From Candidatus Binatia bacterium (lineage in GTDB: Bacteria > Desulfobacterota > Binatia > UBA12015), in the NCBI GenBank assembly GCA_029243485.1, contig JAQWRY010000002.1:18850-82849 (forward strand): 64,000 nucleotides of DNA, given 5' to 3'. Shown one piece after another: positions 51,191 to 60,737 of this stretch; within the stretch, counting starts at the first letter, position 1; every line of letters starts with the position of its first letter. The notes below the pieces were generated by a model, which searched no databases, had not been told where the DNA came from, and saw only the letters and a list, made by a program, of their open reading frames with translations. The translations under genes and the position numbers were made by a program.

Positions 51191-53662
51191 CTAGAACCTG
51201 TAGGAGATCTCGCCGCCCCAGGTGCGGGGGAGGCCGGGGAAGTTCACCAAAAAGCCGAAGGTGGAGACCGTCGGGGTCGACCAGTTGATGAAGGTCTCGT
51301 CAGTGAGGTTCTTGCCCCAGAGGGCGACCTGGGCGCGATCATCCCAGAAGGCGTACGAGAGGCGCGCGTTCAGGAGGTTGTAGCCGGACTGCACCGAGTC
51401 GGCGAGCTCGGGGCCGTTCAGGTGCACCATGCTCTGGTAGTACCACTCGAGGCGCGGCGTGAGCCAACCCTGCAGGATCTCGGCCTCATCAGCCCCTTCG
51501 ATCAGCCACGAGTACTGGACGGCCAGGAAGCTCGTGAACTTCGGAACGTTGTTGAAGGTCTCGCCCGAGCGGTCGATCGACTGGTCGGTGAGATCGCTCA
51601 CGGCGTTCGGGAAGTCGTCGTACGTCGCGTCCGTGTAGCCGATGTTGCCGGTGATCTGCAGACCTTCGACCGGGTACGCCTGCGCCTCGATCTCGAAGCC
51701 CTTGATCGTCGCCACCGCCGCGTTCTCCGTGATGCGCTGGATGATCGGCACACCCTGCTCATCGAACCCGACGGCCTGGACCGACACCTTCTGGATGTCG
51801 TCATACTTGCCGTAGAAACCGGCCAGGTTCAGCGTAAGCCTGTTGTCGAGGTAGATCGACTTCAAGCCCAACTCGAAATTGTTCAGCGTCTCGGGCTGGA
51901 ACGCCGCGGCAAGGGCATCCGTCCCCTCCTGGTTCCGGGGGCCCGGAAGTGCGTTGAAGCCGCCGCCTTTGAAGCCCTGCGCGTAGGTGAAGTACCCCAT
52001 GACGTGGTCGACCGAATCCGGCAGAAGATCGAACGGAACCGTCGAAGCGATACTCGCCATCGGCGTCCACGCGGTAAACAGCTCCGAGTCGTTCACTTCG
52101 TCGAGCAGGACCTCACCCGTATTCGAAACAAACTGGCTGAGCGTGAGTTCCTTGTTATCCTGCGTGTAGCGAATACCGCCGGTGATGCTCAGCCACTCGG
52201 TGAAATCGGCCGTGGCCTGGAGGTAGGGCGCCCACGTCCAGTTCTTGATCTCGGAGACGTTCGTCGTGAAGCGGTTCAGAGGCGGGCCCACGACCGTCGT
52301 GCGCGTGTCGGCCGCGTTCTCCCACTGGGCGAATAAGCCACCGACGAACACCAGCATGCCATCGAACGCGGCGCCGTTGACCTGCAACTCACCAGACGTC
52401 TGCTGCTGCTTGCCCGGTGCGCCGTCGAACTCGGAACCACCAGCCGTGGAGAGGACGACGACCTCGGCGCTCGTGTTGTCCACGTCGAAGCGCGTACGCG
52501 GGATCTGCTCGTTCCACGAACCAAGGGCCTTGATCGCGAGATCCTCGATCTCCCACACGTCTCCGAGGTCGTAGTTGAACACGCCCCACGTACCGTAACC
52601 CTCGATGTCCGACATTCCTTGGATGTTGGCGTTGTTCTCGAAAAGCGACGTCTTCTTACACTCGGGGTAGAACCCCCCGTAGAGCGACGAAAGCGGCGCA
52701 TCTTCGTTCACGACGACGCACCGTCCGCCACGACCGAGAGTGTGCGACCGCGACCACGTTCCCGACAGATCAAAGGTGAGATCGTCGGTGAGCAGGAAGC
52801 GAAGGCTCCCCAAGAAGGCGATCTCGTCGCGGTTGCTGTAGTACTTGTCCTGCGCTGTGTTGTGGACGTAGCCGTCGCGGTTTGCCGTGAAAAGCGCCAC
52901 GCGGCTCAGAAGGAAGTCCTCCACGATCGGCACGTTCAGCATCACCTCGGTCTCGACCGAGTTGAAGTTGCCCGGCCGTACCATCGCGAAGCCTTCGAAG
53001 TCGTGATGCGGCTTTACGGTCGTCATGTTGATCGCGCCGCCGACGCTGTTCTTACCAAACAAGGTTCCCTGCGGACCGCGCAGGACTTCGATCTGCTGCA
53101 CGTCGACGACGCTCAACAGCGAACCGGAGGCGCGCGGCAGGAACACGCCATCGAGGTAGAGCGCGACACCCGGATCGAACTGGATGTCCGGGGCGCCAGT
53201 GCCGACACCGCGAATCGCGAACTGCGCCAGGTTGCCCTGAATGCTGTCCTGGAACTGCAGATTCGGAACGAGTTCCGCCACCTGGTCGACACGATAGACA
53301 CCCGCCTCGCGCAGCGTGCTGGCGGTGAGCGCCGTCACAGCGACCGGAGTGTCCTCGAGTGCCTCTGCCCGTTTACGCGCGCTGACCACGATCTCTTCGA
53401 CCTGCGTCGTCACCCTGCGGGTCGCGCCGGGGATGTCCCCACCGTCGGCCTCGGCCGCCTCATACTGCGCGTCGGCGGCGTCGATCTCGTCGGTCGTGCC
53501 GCCGGGGCTGTCGTCGTCGACGAGATCGCGCTGAAACTCAGCCGGCGCTTCGGTTCCGTCAACGGGTTGTGCAACGGTCGGCGTGGCGAACAGGGTCATG
53601 ATCCCCAGCACGATGAGGGCGCAGATAATGAATCGGTTACTCAGGTGGAATCTCGATTTCAT
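51191..53662 (-). CDS. TonB-dependent receptor, full length
   Basis: An 823-residue outer-membrane receptor. The signal peptide (FIICALIVLGIMTLFATPTVAQ) is followed by the TonB-box region and plug (VSARKRAEALEDTPVAVTAL; FAIRGVGTGAPDIQ; EVLRGPQGTLFGKNSVGGAINMTT). The 22-strand barrel ends GLPRTWGGEISYRF. It imports a bulky hydrophobic or chelated compound with energy from TonB. It is complete, unlike the two remnants at 13116 and 36607 that share its plug and C-terminal strands. GAGAGG lies 6 bp before the ATG. A decayed TetR gene is divergent from it. Confidence 0.92.
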   Translation of the reverse strand: MKSRFHLSNRFIICALIVLGIMTLFATPTVAQPVDGTEAPAEFQRDLVDDDSPGGTTDEIDAADAQYEAAEADGGDIPGATRRVTTQVEEIVVSARKRAEALEDTPVAVTALTASTLREAGVYRVDQVAELVPNLQFQDSIQGNLAQFAIRGVGTGAPDIQFDPGVALYLDGVFLPRASGSLLSVVDVQQIEVLRGPQGTLFGKNSVGGAINMTTVKPHHDFEGFAMVRPGNFNSVETEVMLNVPIVEDFLLSRVALFTANRDGYVHNTAQDKYYSNRDEIAFLGSLRFLLTDDLTFDLSGTWSRSHTLGRGGRCVVVNEDAPLSSLYGGFYPECKKTSLFENNANIQGMSDIEGYGTWGVFNYDLGDVWEIEDLAIKALGSWNEQIPRTRFDVDNTSAEVVVLSTAGGSEFDGAPGKQQQTSGELQVNGAAFDGMLVFVGGLFAQWENAADTRTTVVGPPLNRFTTNVSEIKNWTWAPYLQATADFTEWLSITGGIRYTQDNKELTLSQFVSNTGEVLLDEVNDSELFTAWTPMASIASTVPFDLLPDSVDHVMGYFTYAQGFKGGGFNALPGPRNQEGTDALAAAFQPETLNNFELGLKSIYLDNRLTLNLAGFYGKYDDIQKVSVQAVGFDEQGVPIIQRITENAAVATIKGFEIEAQAYPVEGLQITGNIGYTDATYDDFPNAVSDLTDQSIDRSGETFNNVPKFTSFLAVQYSWLIEGADEAEILQGWLTPRLEWYYQSMVHLNGPELADSVQSGYNLLNARLSYAFWDDRAQVALWGKNLTDETFINWSTPTVSTFGFLVNFPGLPRTWGGEISYRF

Positions 53663-53758
53663 GGATGGCCTCTCGACGTCGGTCGGTGGCCGACAGAAAT
53701 CGCCGCAGCCACAAATGTACACTTGACAGATCGTGTCCTATGTAAGATTCCCGACTCG

Positions 53759-54341
53759 ATGGCAACCCTTTCGCCCTCTCTCCCAGGCGAACTCCCGGGT
53801 CCTCGGACGAGACCGGTGAGCGTCTCATTGCCGCCACCACCAAATGCCTGAAGAAGTTCGGGGTCGCAAAGACCGGCGTAATCGACATCGTCCGCGAGGC
53901 GGGCTCGAGCCAGCAGACCGCCTACCGGTACTTTTCCGGCCGTCGAGAGCTGATCTACAAGGCGTTTCTCCGCGCCACGACCGGATTCCCGATGCCGTCG
54001 AGACGCTCGGCGAGGTCCCGAAAGACCCCGTCCTGTCCCAGGCCTTCGGCCCCGGATCGCTGGCGAACCTACGGCCGATCGGCACCGATCAGGCCGCCAC
54101 GGCACCCTTCTCCCGGGCGTCGCTCCGCTCGTACCGCAAAGCCGTCGGCGACGTGAGCGCCGACGAGATGACGCTGCTCTCGGAGCACGTGAATCGCATC
54201 GTGTTGTCCTCGATACTCCTCGCCGAGGGTGATTCGCTCCTGCGCGGCGGAGACCAGGCGCGCGGGAAGTTGCACTCGTGGTTCGACCCGACCGTCGAAA
54301 GCTACCAGACAATGGCTAGGAAGCGGCCTCGTCGAGTTTGA
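53759..54341 (+). pseudogene. frameshifted TetR-family regulator
   Basis: An ATG at 53759 starts MATLSPSLPGELPG. The TetR helix-turn-helix continues in another frame (ERLIAATTKCLKKFGV, GVIDIVREAGSSQQTAYRYF, RRELIYKAFLRATT). From about 53990 the ligand-binding part runs in a third frame (DAVETLGEVPKDPVLSQAFG, EHVNRIVLSSILLAEG). At least two frameshifts are needed to restore one protein. It faces the TonB receptor across a 96-bp spacer and was probably its regulator. The 3' end overlaps the PPOX gene. Confidence 0.75.
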
Positions 54342-54705
54342 CCGCGAGGACGACGCGACCGTCGATCCGCCCGAAGAGCCACGAGAAGAAGTCGACGGTG
54401 GTCATCTGCCAACCGTACTTCGCACGTAACGCTTGGTACGCCCGGTCCTCGTGCTCTCCCGCAGGAACGACCTCGCACGTCCCCGGAACCCAGTCCCGTG
54501 CACCGCCTCCCCGTGCATCGCACGCAGCCACCCGCACCTTCGGATTCTGACGCACGCGCTTCACCTTGTAGGACGAGCCTTCAGTGAAGATCACCATGGT
54601 GCCGTCGAGTGGCGCGGCCCACACGGGCGTCTTCACCCCGGTGCCGTCCCGCTTGAAGGTCTCCAGACTTACGTACGTCTCGTCAGCCAGCTCGGTCTTC
54701 GCCAC
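54316..54705 (-). CDS. PPOX-class F420-dependent protein
   Basis: A 129-residue split-barrel protein. YVSLETFKRDGTGVKTPVWA opens the cofactor-binding strand pair, GTMVIFTEGSSYKVKRVRQNP and KVRVAACDARGG follow. This is the pyridoxamine-phosphate-oxidase-like F420-dependent family described in mycobacteria. It may reduce a small enone or biliverdin-like compound with F420H2. Its C-terminus overlaps the 3' end of the tetR pseudogene. Confidence 0.85.
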   Translation of the reverse strand: MAKTELADETYVSLETFKRDGTGVKTPVWAAPLDGTMVIFTEGSSYKVKRVRQNPKVRVAACDARGGGARDWVPGTCEVVPAGEHEDRAYQALRAKYGWQMTTVDFFSWLFGRIDGRVVLAVKLDEAAS

Positions 54706-54834
54706 GGTCCGACTCTACGGTACCGCCTGCGGAATCGCACCAGCCTCGAAACCCTGTGAAGCCCTGCCCACCCCGGGCTCGCTCCGAGGCGGACGCCTGG
54801 CTATAACCTGGGGCACCAACCACGAGGGGTCCTC

Positions 54835-55836
54835 ATGTTGAATTTCGCCATGTGGGGCAAGGCGCTCACCGTCATGCCTCGTATCACCAAGGAAGATTGG
54901 GCCGGTCTCGACCTCGTCTCGAGGTGGCTCATCGCCACGCGCTCGGCCGTGATCGTGATGACCTTCACGTCGGCTGCCTTCGCGGGACTGCTCGCCGCAA
55001 AGGTCGGCCAGTTCGACGGCCTCTTGTTCGGCCTGTGCGCGCTGGGCCTCTGCCTGGCGCACGCGACGAACAACCTCGTGAACGACCTGACGGACTATTG
55101 GAAAGGCGTCGACGAAGGGAACTACTTCCGCACGCAGTACGGTCCGCAGACCGTACAAGACGGCTTCCTCTCTGTCCGTGGACTCATGACGTACGCGATC
55201 GTCACCGGCCTCGCGGCTCTCGCCGTCGGCGTGTACCTCGTCGTGCTCCGCGGTGAGGTCGTCTTGTGGCTGCTGGGCTCGGGCGCGTTCTTCGTTTTGT
55301 TCTACACCTGGCCGCTCAAGTACATCGGCCTGGGCGAGCCCGCGGTGCTCGCCGTGTGGGGACCGCTGATGGTCGGCGGCACATACTACGTGATTACGGG
55401 AGAGTGGAGCAACAACGTCGCCGTCGCGAGCATCGCCTACGCACTCGGCCCGACGGCGGTGCTGTTCGGCAAGCACATCGACAAACTCCCCGCCGACGCT
55501 GAGAAAGGCATTCACACGCTGCCCGTGATCCTGGGCGACCAGCTCTCGCGCTACGCCGTGATGGGAATGCTGTTCGCACAGCTCGGGGTCATCTCGTACC
55601 TCGTGTGGATCGGGTACTTCAGCGTCACGATGCTGCTGTGCTTCGGTGCGGCGCCGTCCCTCAAGCGCGTCTGGCAGATATACAAAGAGCCGCGCCCGGA
55701 AGCACCGCCGCCCGAGTTGCCCGCGGGCGTGTGGCCGCTTTGGTACGTCGCGATCACTTTTTGGTACAACCGCCGCCTCGGCATGCTGTTCCTGATCGGC
55801 CTCGCGGCCGACATCGTGATCTCGCGCGTTCTCTAG
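54835..55836 (+). CDS. UbiA-family prenyltransferase
   Basis: A 333-residue membrane protein with about eight hydrophobic helices. The first Asp-rich motif is NLVNDLTDYWKGVD (N83, D84, D87, D93) and the second KHIDKLPADAEKGIHTLPV near 215-230, both diagnostic for UbiA enzymes that attach prenyl chains to aromatic rings (MenA/UbiA-like). It acts in the inner membrane. It stands alone, with a short terminator at 55899-55919. The sequence does not tell menaquinone synthesis from another prenylated product. Confidence 0.88.
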   Translation: MLNFAMWGKALTVMPRITKEDWAGLDLVSRWLIATRSAVIVMTFTSAAFAGLLAAKVGQFDGLLFGLCALGLCLAHATNNLVNDLTDYWKGVDEGNYFRTQYGPQTVQDGFLSVRGLMTYAIVTGLAALAVGVYLVVLRGEVVLWLLGSGAFFVLFYTWPLKYIGLGEPAVLAVWGPLMVGGTYYVITGEWSNNVAVASIAYALGPTAVLFGKHIDKLPADAEKGIHTLPVILGDQLSRYAVMGMLFAQLGVISYLVWIGYFSVTMLLCFGAAPSLKRVWQIYKEPRPEAPPPELPAGVWPLWYVAITFWYNRRLGMLFLIGLAADIVISRVL

Positions 55837-55898
55837 CTCTGCGGCGTCGCTCGCGCCGACTTATTGTTACTCTCGGTGACGATAGCTGAGCATATTGG

Positions 55899-55919
55899 CC
55901 CCATTTGCAGGGGTTTTTT
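55899..55919 (+). terminator. short Rho-independent terminator after the UbiA gene
   Basis: CCCC-atttgca-GGGG directly followed by TTTTTT, 62 bp after the stop at 55836. The stem is only four pairs, so it is weak, but the T-tract is clear. It ends just before the convergent phosphatase gene. Confidence 0.5.
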
Positions 55920-55923
55920 CTAA

Positions 55924-57432
55924 TTAGGGCGCAAGTCCGGCCGCGCGCAGAATCACGTTGAACACGTAGCTCTGCTCGGCGGTGCCGGTCAGCAAGTGCG
56001 CCATGGGGCCGCGGGCATAGCTCGGCACGTCCGCTCCGCCGTGGGTCTCCATCGAGAGAGGCACCTGGGCGGGCTGCTGAAAGTTCGTCGTCGTGGTGTC
56101 GAAGCCGGTGAGGTCGGGACGCGGCATGCCGCGCGCGGCACTCGGACCGTTCGCGTAACTGAGCGTGGTGTACGGCATGCCGTCGAGCGCCCGCGCTGGC
56201 ACGGTCTCCGGTTGACCGGAGGCATCGTTTGACACGACCTTGCCGAGGATCGGATTTCCGCGCGTCGGGTAGCCGGCGATCGTCATCGTGTGCCCGTGGT
56301 CGGACGTGACGATGATGAGGGTGTCGTCGGGATCGGTTCGGTCCATCGCCAACTGAACGGCGGCGGCGAGTTCCACGGTTCCCATCAGAGCCCGATACGC
56401 GTTGTCGTAGTGGTGCGCGTGATCGATGCGTCCCGCCTCGACGAGCAGAACGTATCCGTCATCGTTCTTCGAGAGAGCGTCGAGTGCCGCAGAAGCCATC
56501 TCGGTGAGAGACGGCTCGCCCGCGCGGTCACGGTCCGATTCGAATGCCATGTGATCGGCTTCGAAGAGCCCGAGGACCTGCTCGTTTTTCTTTGGAACGA
56601 GACGGAGCAACTGCTCCCGATTCCAGAGGAAGTGACCATCGGGATGTGTCTGCTTCCACCGCGCGATTAGGTCGAGCTCATCGCTTCGAAGCCCGGACAC
56701 TCCCTCGGGGCCCTCCGCGTCGTCGGGAAGGAAGTACCCGCGACCGCCGCCGAGCGCGATGCCTATCTTCGAACCGACTTCTCCGTCGACCAGTTGCCGC
56801 GCGAGATCGACGCAGCCGGCCTCGATCGCCTCAGACGGCATGTCGGCGTCCGATTCCCAGTTCCGCTCGGGCGTGTGGCCGAAGGCTGCCGCCGGGGTCG
56901 CATGCGTGAGCCGCGCCGTCGTGACCACACCGGTCGCCATACCCGCCTTCTGCGCAACTTCAAATAGGCTCGAAACCTCACGGCCCGCCGCCGAGGCACA
57001 ATCGCCACGCGTGACGCCCTCGCTCAGACCGACGATACCCGCCTTCGTCTTGACCCCGGCGAGCAAGGCCGTGCCGGCCCCGGCAGAATCAGCGACCTGC
57101 TGATTCGTGTTGTAGGTCTTCAGCAGCGCGCGATGCGGGAGCCGCTCGAAGCTGAGCACGTTCTCTTCGCCGGGCTCACCGCGGAGCTGGCCCTCGTAGA
57201 TTCGCGCCGCCGTAACCGTCGCGACGTCGAGTCCGTCGCCCACGAAGAGGATCACGTTCTTCGCCTGACCGACTATCCGCCGCGTGGCTTCGATCTCCGC
57301 CAGCGTCTTCTCACCGGAACGGAACCAGGGGTCGTTCTCTTGCGCGAGCGTCGGCTCCGCCCGACGACTACCGCCGGCGCAGCCGGTGACGAGAAGCGCG
57401 GCGCAAACGTAGAAGAGAAGACGAGACGACAC
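55924..57432 (-). CDS. alkaline phosphatase, lipoprotein
   Basis: A 502-residue periplasmic phosphatase. The lipobox leader is LLFYVCAALLVTGCAGG. VILFVGDGLDVATVTAARIY gives the first metal Asp; the nucleophile motif is VADSAGAGTALLAGVKT, with Ser in the place of PhoA Ser102. Later metal ligands are in LLVEAGRIDHAHHYDNAY, TLIIVTSDHGHTM and MPLSMETHGGADVP-like spacing (METHGG). It cleaves phosphate monoesters outside the inner membrane. A PhoU/NptA pair at the right end also concerns phosphate, but they are not adjacent. Confidence 0.9.
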   Translation of the reverse strand: MSSRLLFYVCAALLVTGCAGGSRRAEPTLAQENDPWFRSGEKTLAEIEATRRIVGQAKNVILFVGDGLDVATVTAARIYEGQLRGEPGEENVLSFERLPHRALLKTYNTNQQVADSAGAGTALLAGVKTKAGIVGLSEGVTRGDCASAAGREVSSLFEVAQKAGMATGVVTTARLTHATPAAAFGHTPERNWESDADMPSEAIEAGCVDLARQLVDGEVGSKIGIALGGGRGYFLPDDAEGPEGVSGLRSDELDLIARWKQTHPDGHFLWNREQLLRLVPKKNEQVLGLFEADHMAFESDRDRAGEPSLTEMASAALDALSKNDDGYVLLVEAGRIDHAHHYDNAYRALMGTVELAAAVQLAMDRTDPDDTLIIVTSDHGHTMTIAGYPTRGNPILGKVVSNDASGQPETVPARALDGMPYTTLSYANGPSAARGMPRPDLTGFDTTTTNFQQPAQVPLSMETHGGADVPSYARGPMAHLLTGTAEQSYVFNVILRAAGLAP

Positions 57433-57438
57433 GATGCC

Positions 57439-58572
57439 TCAACCCGCCGCCGGACACTGCGCTTCGCGCTGACGCCTCGTGCTGTGCACGGGATCGTCGT
57501 CGAAGCGCGGAATTACATTCTTTCCGAATGTTTCGATGGAATTCACCGCCTGCTCGCGGCTCATCGTGTTGTTCAGAACACCAAAGATGAGCTGATCGCA
57601 TCCCACATCGAGATACTTCTGGGCGCCGTGAGCGCAGTCCTCCGGATCTCCGGCAACGAGGAGGCCGGAATCGATCTGCTCCTGGATCGTCTCCGGAGTG
57701 GGCTCGGGGATCAGAGCCGGCCACTTCGGGATGCCGTCGGGGTGCGGGAACGAGTCGAGCCAGCGAAACACGAGGCTCTGATAGTACGCGCTTCCGATGC
57801 TGCACGCGAGATCGCGCGCCTTCTTCCCGTCCTCGTCACAGATCAAACGACTCACGCAAGCCACGTTGTCGTTCACGTAGTCACCGACCGGATCACAGTC
57901 GCGGATCGCCTTCTTGTAGGTCTCTATGAGCGGCGCAATCTGTTCGGGCGGACCGAGCGTGAAGCACAGCGCACCCATCCCCAGCCGTCCCGCCTTCTCG
58001 AACGTAGAGGGGCTCCCACAGGCGATCCACAGCGGCGGATGCGGGCGGGTGTAAGGCTTCGGCAGCACGAGTCGGTCGGGCATCGAGAAGTGCTTGCCCT
58101 CGTAGGAGTACCGCTCGTCCTTCATCATCCGCAGAATCTCGACCAGAGCCTCATCGTGCATCGAACGAGTGGTGTCTCCGTCAGGGATCCCGAACCCCTG
58201 AAACTCGGTGCTCGACGAGCCTCGGCCGACACCGAACTCGAACCGCCCCTCGGTGAGATGATCCATCATTGCGACGCGCTCGGCGACGCGCGCCGGCGGA
58301 TTCACCGGCGGCGTGATGTTCAGGATCCCGGTCGAGATGTGGATGTTCTTGGTCCGAGCTCCGATGAAGCCGCCGAAGACCTCACTCGCGGAAAGGTGGG
58401 AATACTCCTCGAGGAAGTGGTGCTCGGTCATCCACGCGTACTTGAAGCCCACGCGGTCGGCTGCTTCGGCCGTCGCCACCTCATCCATGATTCGCGCGTG
58501 CTCGAGAGCACGCTGCGCCTCGGCCTCGGGCTGAAGCGGGACGTGCGCCGAGTGAAAGGTACCGAATTCCAT
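57439..58572 (-). CDS. LLM-class flavin/F420-dependent oxidoreductase
   Basis: A 377-residue luciferase-like enzyme. MEFGTFHSAHVPLQPEAEAQ, FKYAWMTEHHFLEEYSHLSA (the EHH motif of bacterial luciferase), GILNITPPVNPPARVAERVA, GRFEFGVGRGSSSTEFQGFG and PPLWIACGSPSTFEKAG. Length and motifs are closer to FMN-dependent luciferase-like monooxygenases than to strict F420 enzymes. It is 6 bp upstream of the phosphatase gene on the same strand and follows the GST gene, so a three-gene transcript is possible. Confidence 0.88.
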   Translation of the reverse strand: MEFGTFHSAHVPLQPEAEAQRALEHARIMDEVATAEAADRVGFKYAWMTEHHFLEEYSHLSASEVFGGFIGARTKNIHISTGILNITPPVNPPARVAERVAMMDHLTEGRFEFGVGRGSSSTEFQGFGIPDGDTTRSMHDEALVEILRMMKDERYSYEGKHFSMPDRLVLPKPYTRPHPPLWIACGSPSTFEKAGRLGMGALCFTLGPPEQIAPLIETYKKAIRDCDPVGDYVNDNVACVSRLICDEDGKKARDLACSIGSAYYQSLVFRWLDSFPHPDGIPKWPALIPEPTPETIQEQIDSGLLVAGDPEDCAHGAQKYLDVGCDQLIFGVLNNTMSREQAVNSIETFGKNVIPRFDDDPVHSTRRQREAQCPAAG

Positions 58573-58629
58573 GAGGTAGTCGTGCCATGCCTTCGCGCGT
58601 TGCGAAAGCCGAGCGGCTGGATCCCGCGG

Positions 58630-59481
58630 TCAGCCCACCACGTCGGCCAGGCTCGTCCCCTGGAGCTTCCGGATGGAGCGGTAGAGGGGCATGACCAGCT
58701 TCTCGAGCACCCACGGATCGCGGGTCTGCTCAGCAAACGCCGGTCGCGCGGCGAGGGCGACGTGCCAACGCAGCAGATTCGCATGAACGCTGAGATCATA
58801 CCCCGTGCGGCGCAGTCGGTTGGTCGTGATGAACCACGCGATGTCCAACACCGAAAGGCGATCCCCGATGAGCCACGCGGACGACGCGAGTCGAGCGTCC
58901 AGCATTTCGAACACCGCCCGATGGGCCGCGGCCGAGGCGCGCGCGGTCTCGTCGTCGATCCCGTCGCGGGCGTAGTCGCGCCACCACTTCACCTCGAGCG
59001 CTCGCTTCGGATTCATGGCGCCCTCTCGTTCGTAGCGCTCGAGAGTCTCCTCGGACTTGATCGCCACGCGCCGCGGGACCAGGAACCCCATCGTCAGGTT
59101 CCGCAGATGCACGTGCAGGCTGTCCTCGAGGTCCAGATTCTCCTTGGCCCACGCGCGCTCCTCGGCGTTCTGGGGGAAGAATGGCTCCGCCTCCGATGGG
59201 AAGTGACCATCGAGGTACTCCAGGATGTCGTTGCTCTCCACGTGGACGACCCCGTCGTGCACGAGCACCGGCACGACTCCGCGCGGATTGATGCCGAGGT
59301 ACCAGGCGCTGACGTGCTCCTCGCGCATCAGATCGACCTGGTGGGATTCGTACGGGACCCCCTTCTCATGCAGCAGGACGCGGACCTTCTGCGAACAGGT
59401 CGAACTGCGGAAGTGGAGCAGGTGCAGCCCCTTCCAGGACTTCACTTCTACGGTCGCGACCTCATCGTCCGGGATGATCAT
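58630..59481 (-). CDS. glutathione S-transferase-like protein
   Basis: A 283-residue GST fold. The N-terminal thioredoxin-like domain has LLHFRSSTCSQKVRVLLHEK with the catalytic Ser/Cys region near residue 26-29, VVPVLVHDGVVHVESNDILE (the cis-Pro and ES motif) and a helical C-terminal domain with AWLIGDRLSVLDIAWF. It may conjugate glutathione to, or dehalogenate, a xenobiotic-like substrate. It lies between the luciferase-like gene and a divergent HsaA-like monooxygenase. Confidence 0.88.
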   Translation of the reverse strand: MIIPDDEVATVEVKSWKGLHLLHFRSSTCSQKVRVLLHEKGVPYESHQVDLMREEHVSAWYLGINPRGVVPVLVHDGVVHVESNDILEYLDGHFPSEAEPFFPQNAEERAWAKENLDLEDSLHVHLRNLTMGFLVPRRVAIKSEETLERYEREGAMNPKRALEVKWWRDYARDGIDDETARASAAAHRAVFEMLDARLASSAWLIGDRLSVLDIAWFITTNRLRRTGYDLSVHANLLRWHVALAARPAFAEQTRDPWVLEKLVMPLYRSIRKLQGTSLADVVG

Positions 59482-59561
59482 GGAACGGCGCTCCTCTCAG
59501 GCGGGATCAGGCGGGGTCCACCCTTGTTCCCGATGGACCACTCATAGATGATGACTTCATC

Positions 59562-60737
59562 ATGATCCAACCCGAAGGATTGCCGTCTCGTGAGGAACTG
59601 CTGAATCGCGCCGAAGCCCTGGTCCCGACCCTAAGAGGCCGCGCGCTCGAAACCGAGAAGCTCCGCCGACTTCCCGCGAGCACCCTCGAGGACCTGCGAC
59701 GCACGGGACTCGTGAGCATCGTGCAGCCCGCGAGCGGCGGCGGGCTCGAACGCAGCTTGACGGACTTGCTCGAGGCGACGGCCACGGTGGCGCGCGGCTG
59801 CGGCTCTACGGGCTGGTGCTTCGGTGTAATGGCCGTTCACAACTGGCTCGTCGGACTCTTCCCCGAGGCGGCGCAGCGCGAGGTGTTCGAGAACCCGCGC
59901 CCGTCGTTCGCAGCCGTGTTCGCCCCCATGGGGAAATCGGATCCCGCCGAAGGCGGCGTGCGGCTCAGCGGACGCTGGTCGTTCGCAAGCGGGTGCGACA
60001 ACGGAGATTGGGTCGCCGTCTGCGGAAAACTCACCGGTGAAGCGCCCGACCTCCTCATGCACCTGGTTCCGAAGAGCGACTTCACGATCGACGACACGTG
60101 GTTCGTCGCCGGCCTGCGCGGCACCGGCAGCAAGGATATCGTCATCGATGACGTCTTCGTCCCACAGCACCGGACGATGTCGCTGATCCAAGCGGCGATG
60201 GGCAACTGTCCGGGACACGCCGTGAACGACGGCCCGCTGTTCCGCGTCACCTTCACCGGCGCTCTCACCATCGCCCTTGCCGGCGCGGCACTCGGGATCG
60301 CCGAGGGAGCCATCGAGGCGTTTCAGGAGCAGCTGCAGAAGCGCGTCTTCGTTTTCACCGGGCAAAAGCAGAAGCAACAGCCGGCGTCGCAGCTGCGCCT
60401 CGCGGAAGCTGCGGCCGAGGTCGACGCGGCGCGCCTTCTGGTCATGGACGCCTGCAAACGAATGGACCGCGACGCCACCGACGGGGAGGTTCCGGACGAA
60501 GCCTCGCGAGTCCGATACCGGCGCAACGCCTCGTACGCCGTGCGACTCTGCACCCGCGCGGTCGACCGACTCTTTGAGGCGAGCGGCGGCGGCGGCCTGC
60601 GCGACGACGCGCCTCTCCAGCGTGCCTTCCGGGATCTGCACGCGGTCGGCGCACACGCGATCCTCGTGTGGGACACATCTGCCGAGATCGCGGGACGTCA
60701 CATGGTCGGACTCGAGCTCGGCCCCGTGATGATCTGA
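59562..60737 (+). CDS. HsaA/HpaH-like group D flavin monooxygenase (acyl-CoA dehydrogenase fold)
   Basis: A 391-residue oxygenase component. The N-terminal helices (LRRLPASTLEDLRRTGLVSI), GCGSTGWCFGVMAVHNWLVG, SGRWSFASGCDNGDWVAVCG and GTGSKDIVIDDVFVPQHRT are typical of FADH2-dependent phenol monooxygenases such as HsaA, which hydroxylates the steroid A-ring phenol. It needs a flavin reductase partner, and none is adjacent. A TetR gene overlaps its stop by one base (TGATG). A steroid-derived phenol is a plausible but unproven substrate. Confidence 0.87.
   Translation: MIQPEGLPSREELLNRAEALVPTLRGRALETEKLRRLPASTLEDLRRTGLVSIVQPASGGGLERSLTDLLEATATVARGCGSTGWCFGVMAVHNWLVGLFPEAAQREVFENPRPSFAAVFAPMGKSDPAEGGVRLSGRWSFASGCDNGDWVAVCGKLTGEAPDLLMHLVPKSDFTIDDTWFVAGLRGTGSKDIVIDDVFVPQHRTMSLIQAAMGNCPGHAVNDGPLFRVTFTGALTIALAGAALGIAEGAIEAFQEQLQKRVFVFTGQKQKQQPASQLRLAEAAAEVDAARLLVMDACKRMDRDATDGEVPDEASRVRYRRNASYAVRLCTRAVDRLFEASGGGGLRDDAPLQRAFRDLHAVGAHAILVWDTSAEIAGRHMVGLELGPVMI

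Noticed and set aside
53050..53722. Alternative start of the TonB receptor 20 codons upstream (MYICGCGDFC)
   Set aside because: The signal peptide and GAGAGG spacing fit the ATG at 53662; the extra residues would spoil the leader.
53722..53760. sigma70 promoter TTGACA...TAAGAT before the broken tetR
   Set aside because: The hexamers are only 14 bp apart, too close for a standard promoter.
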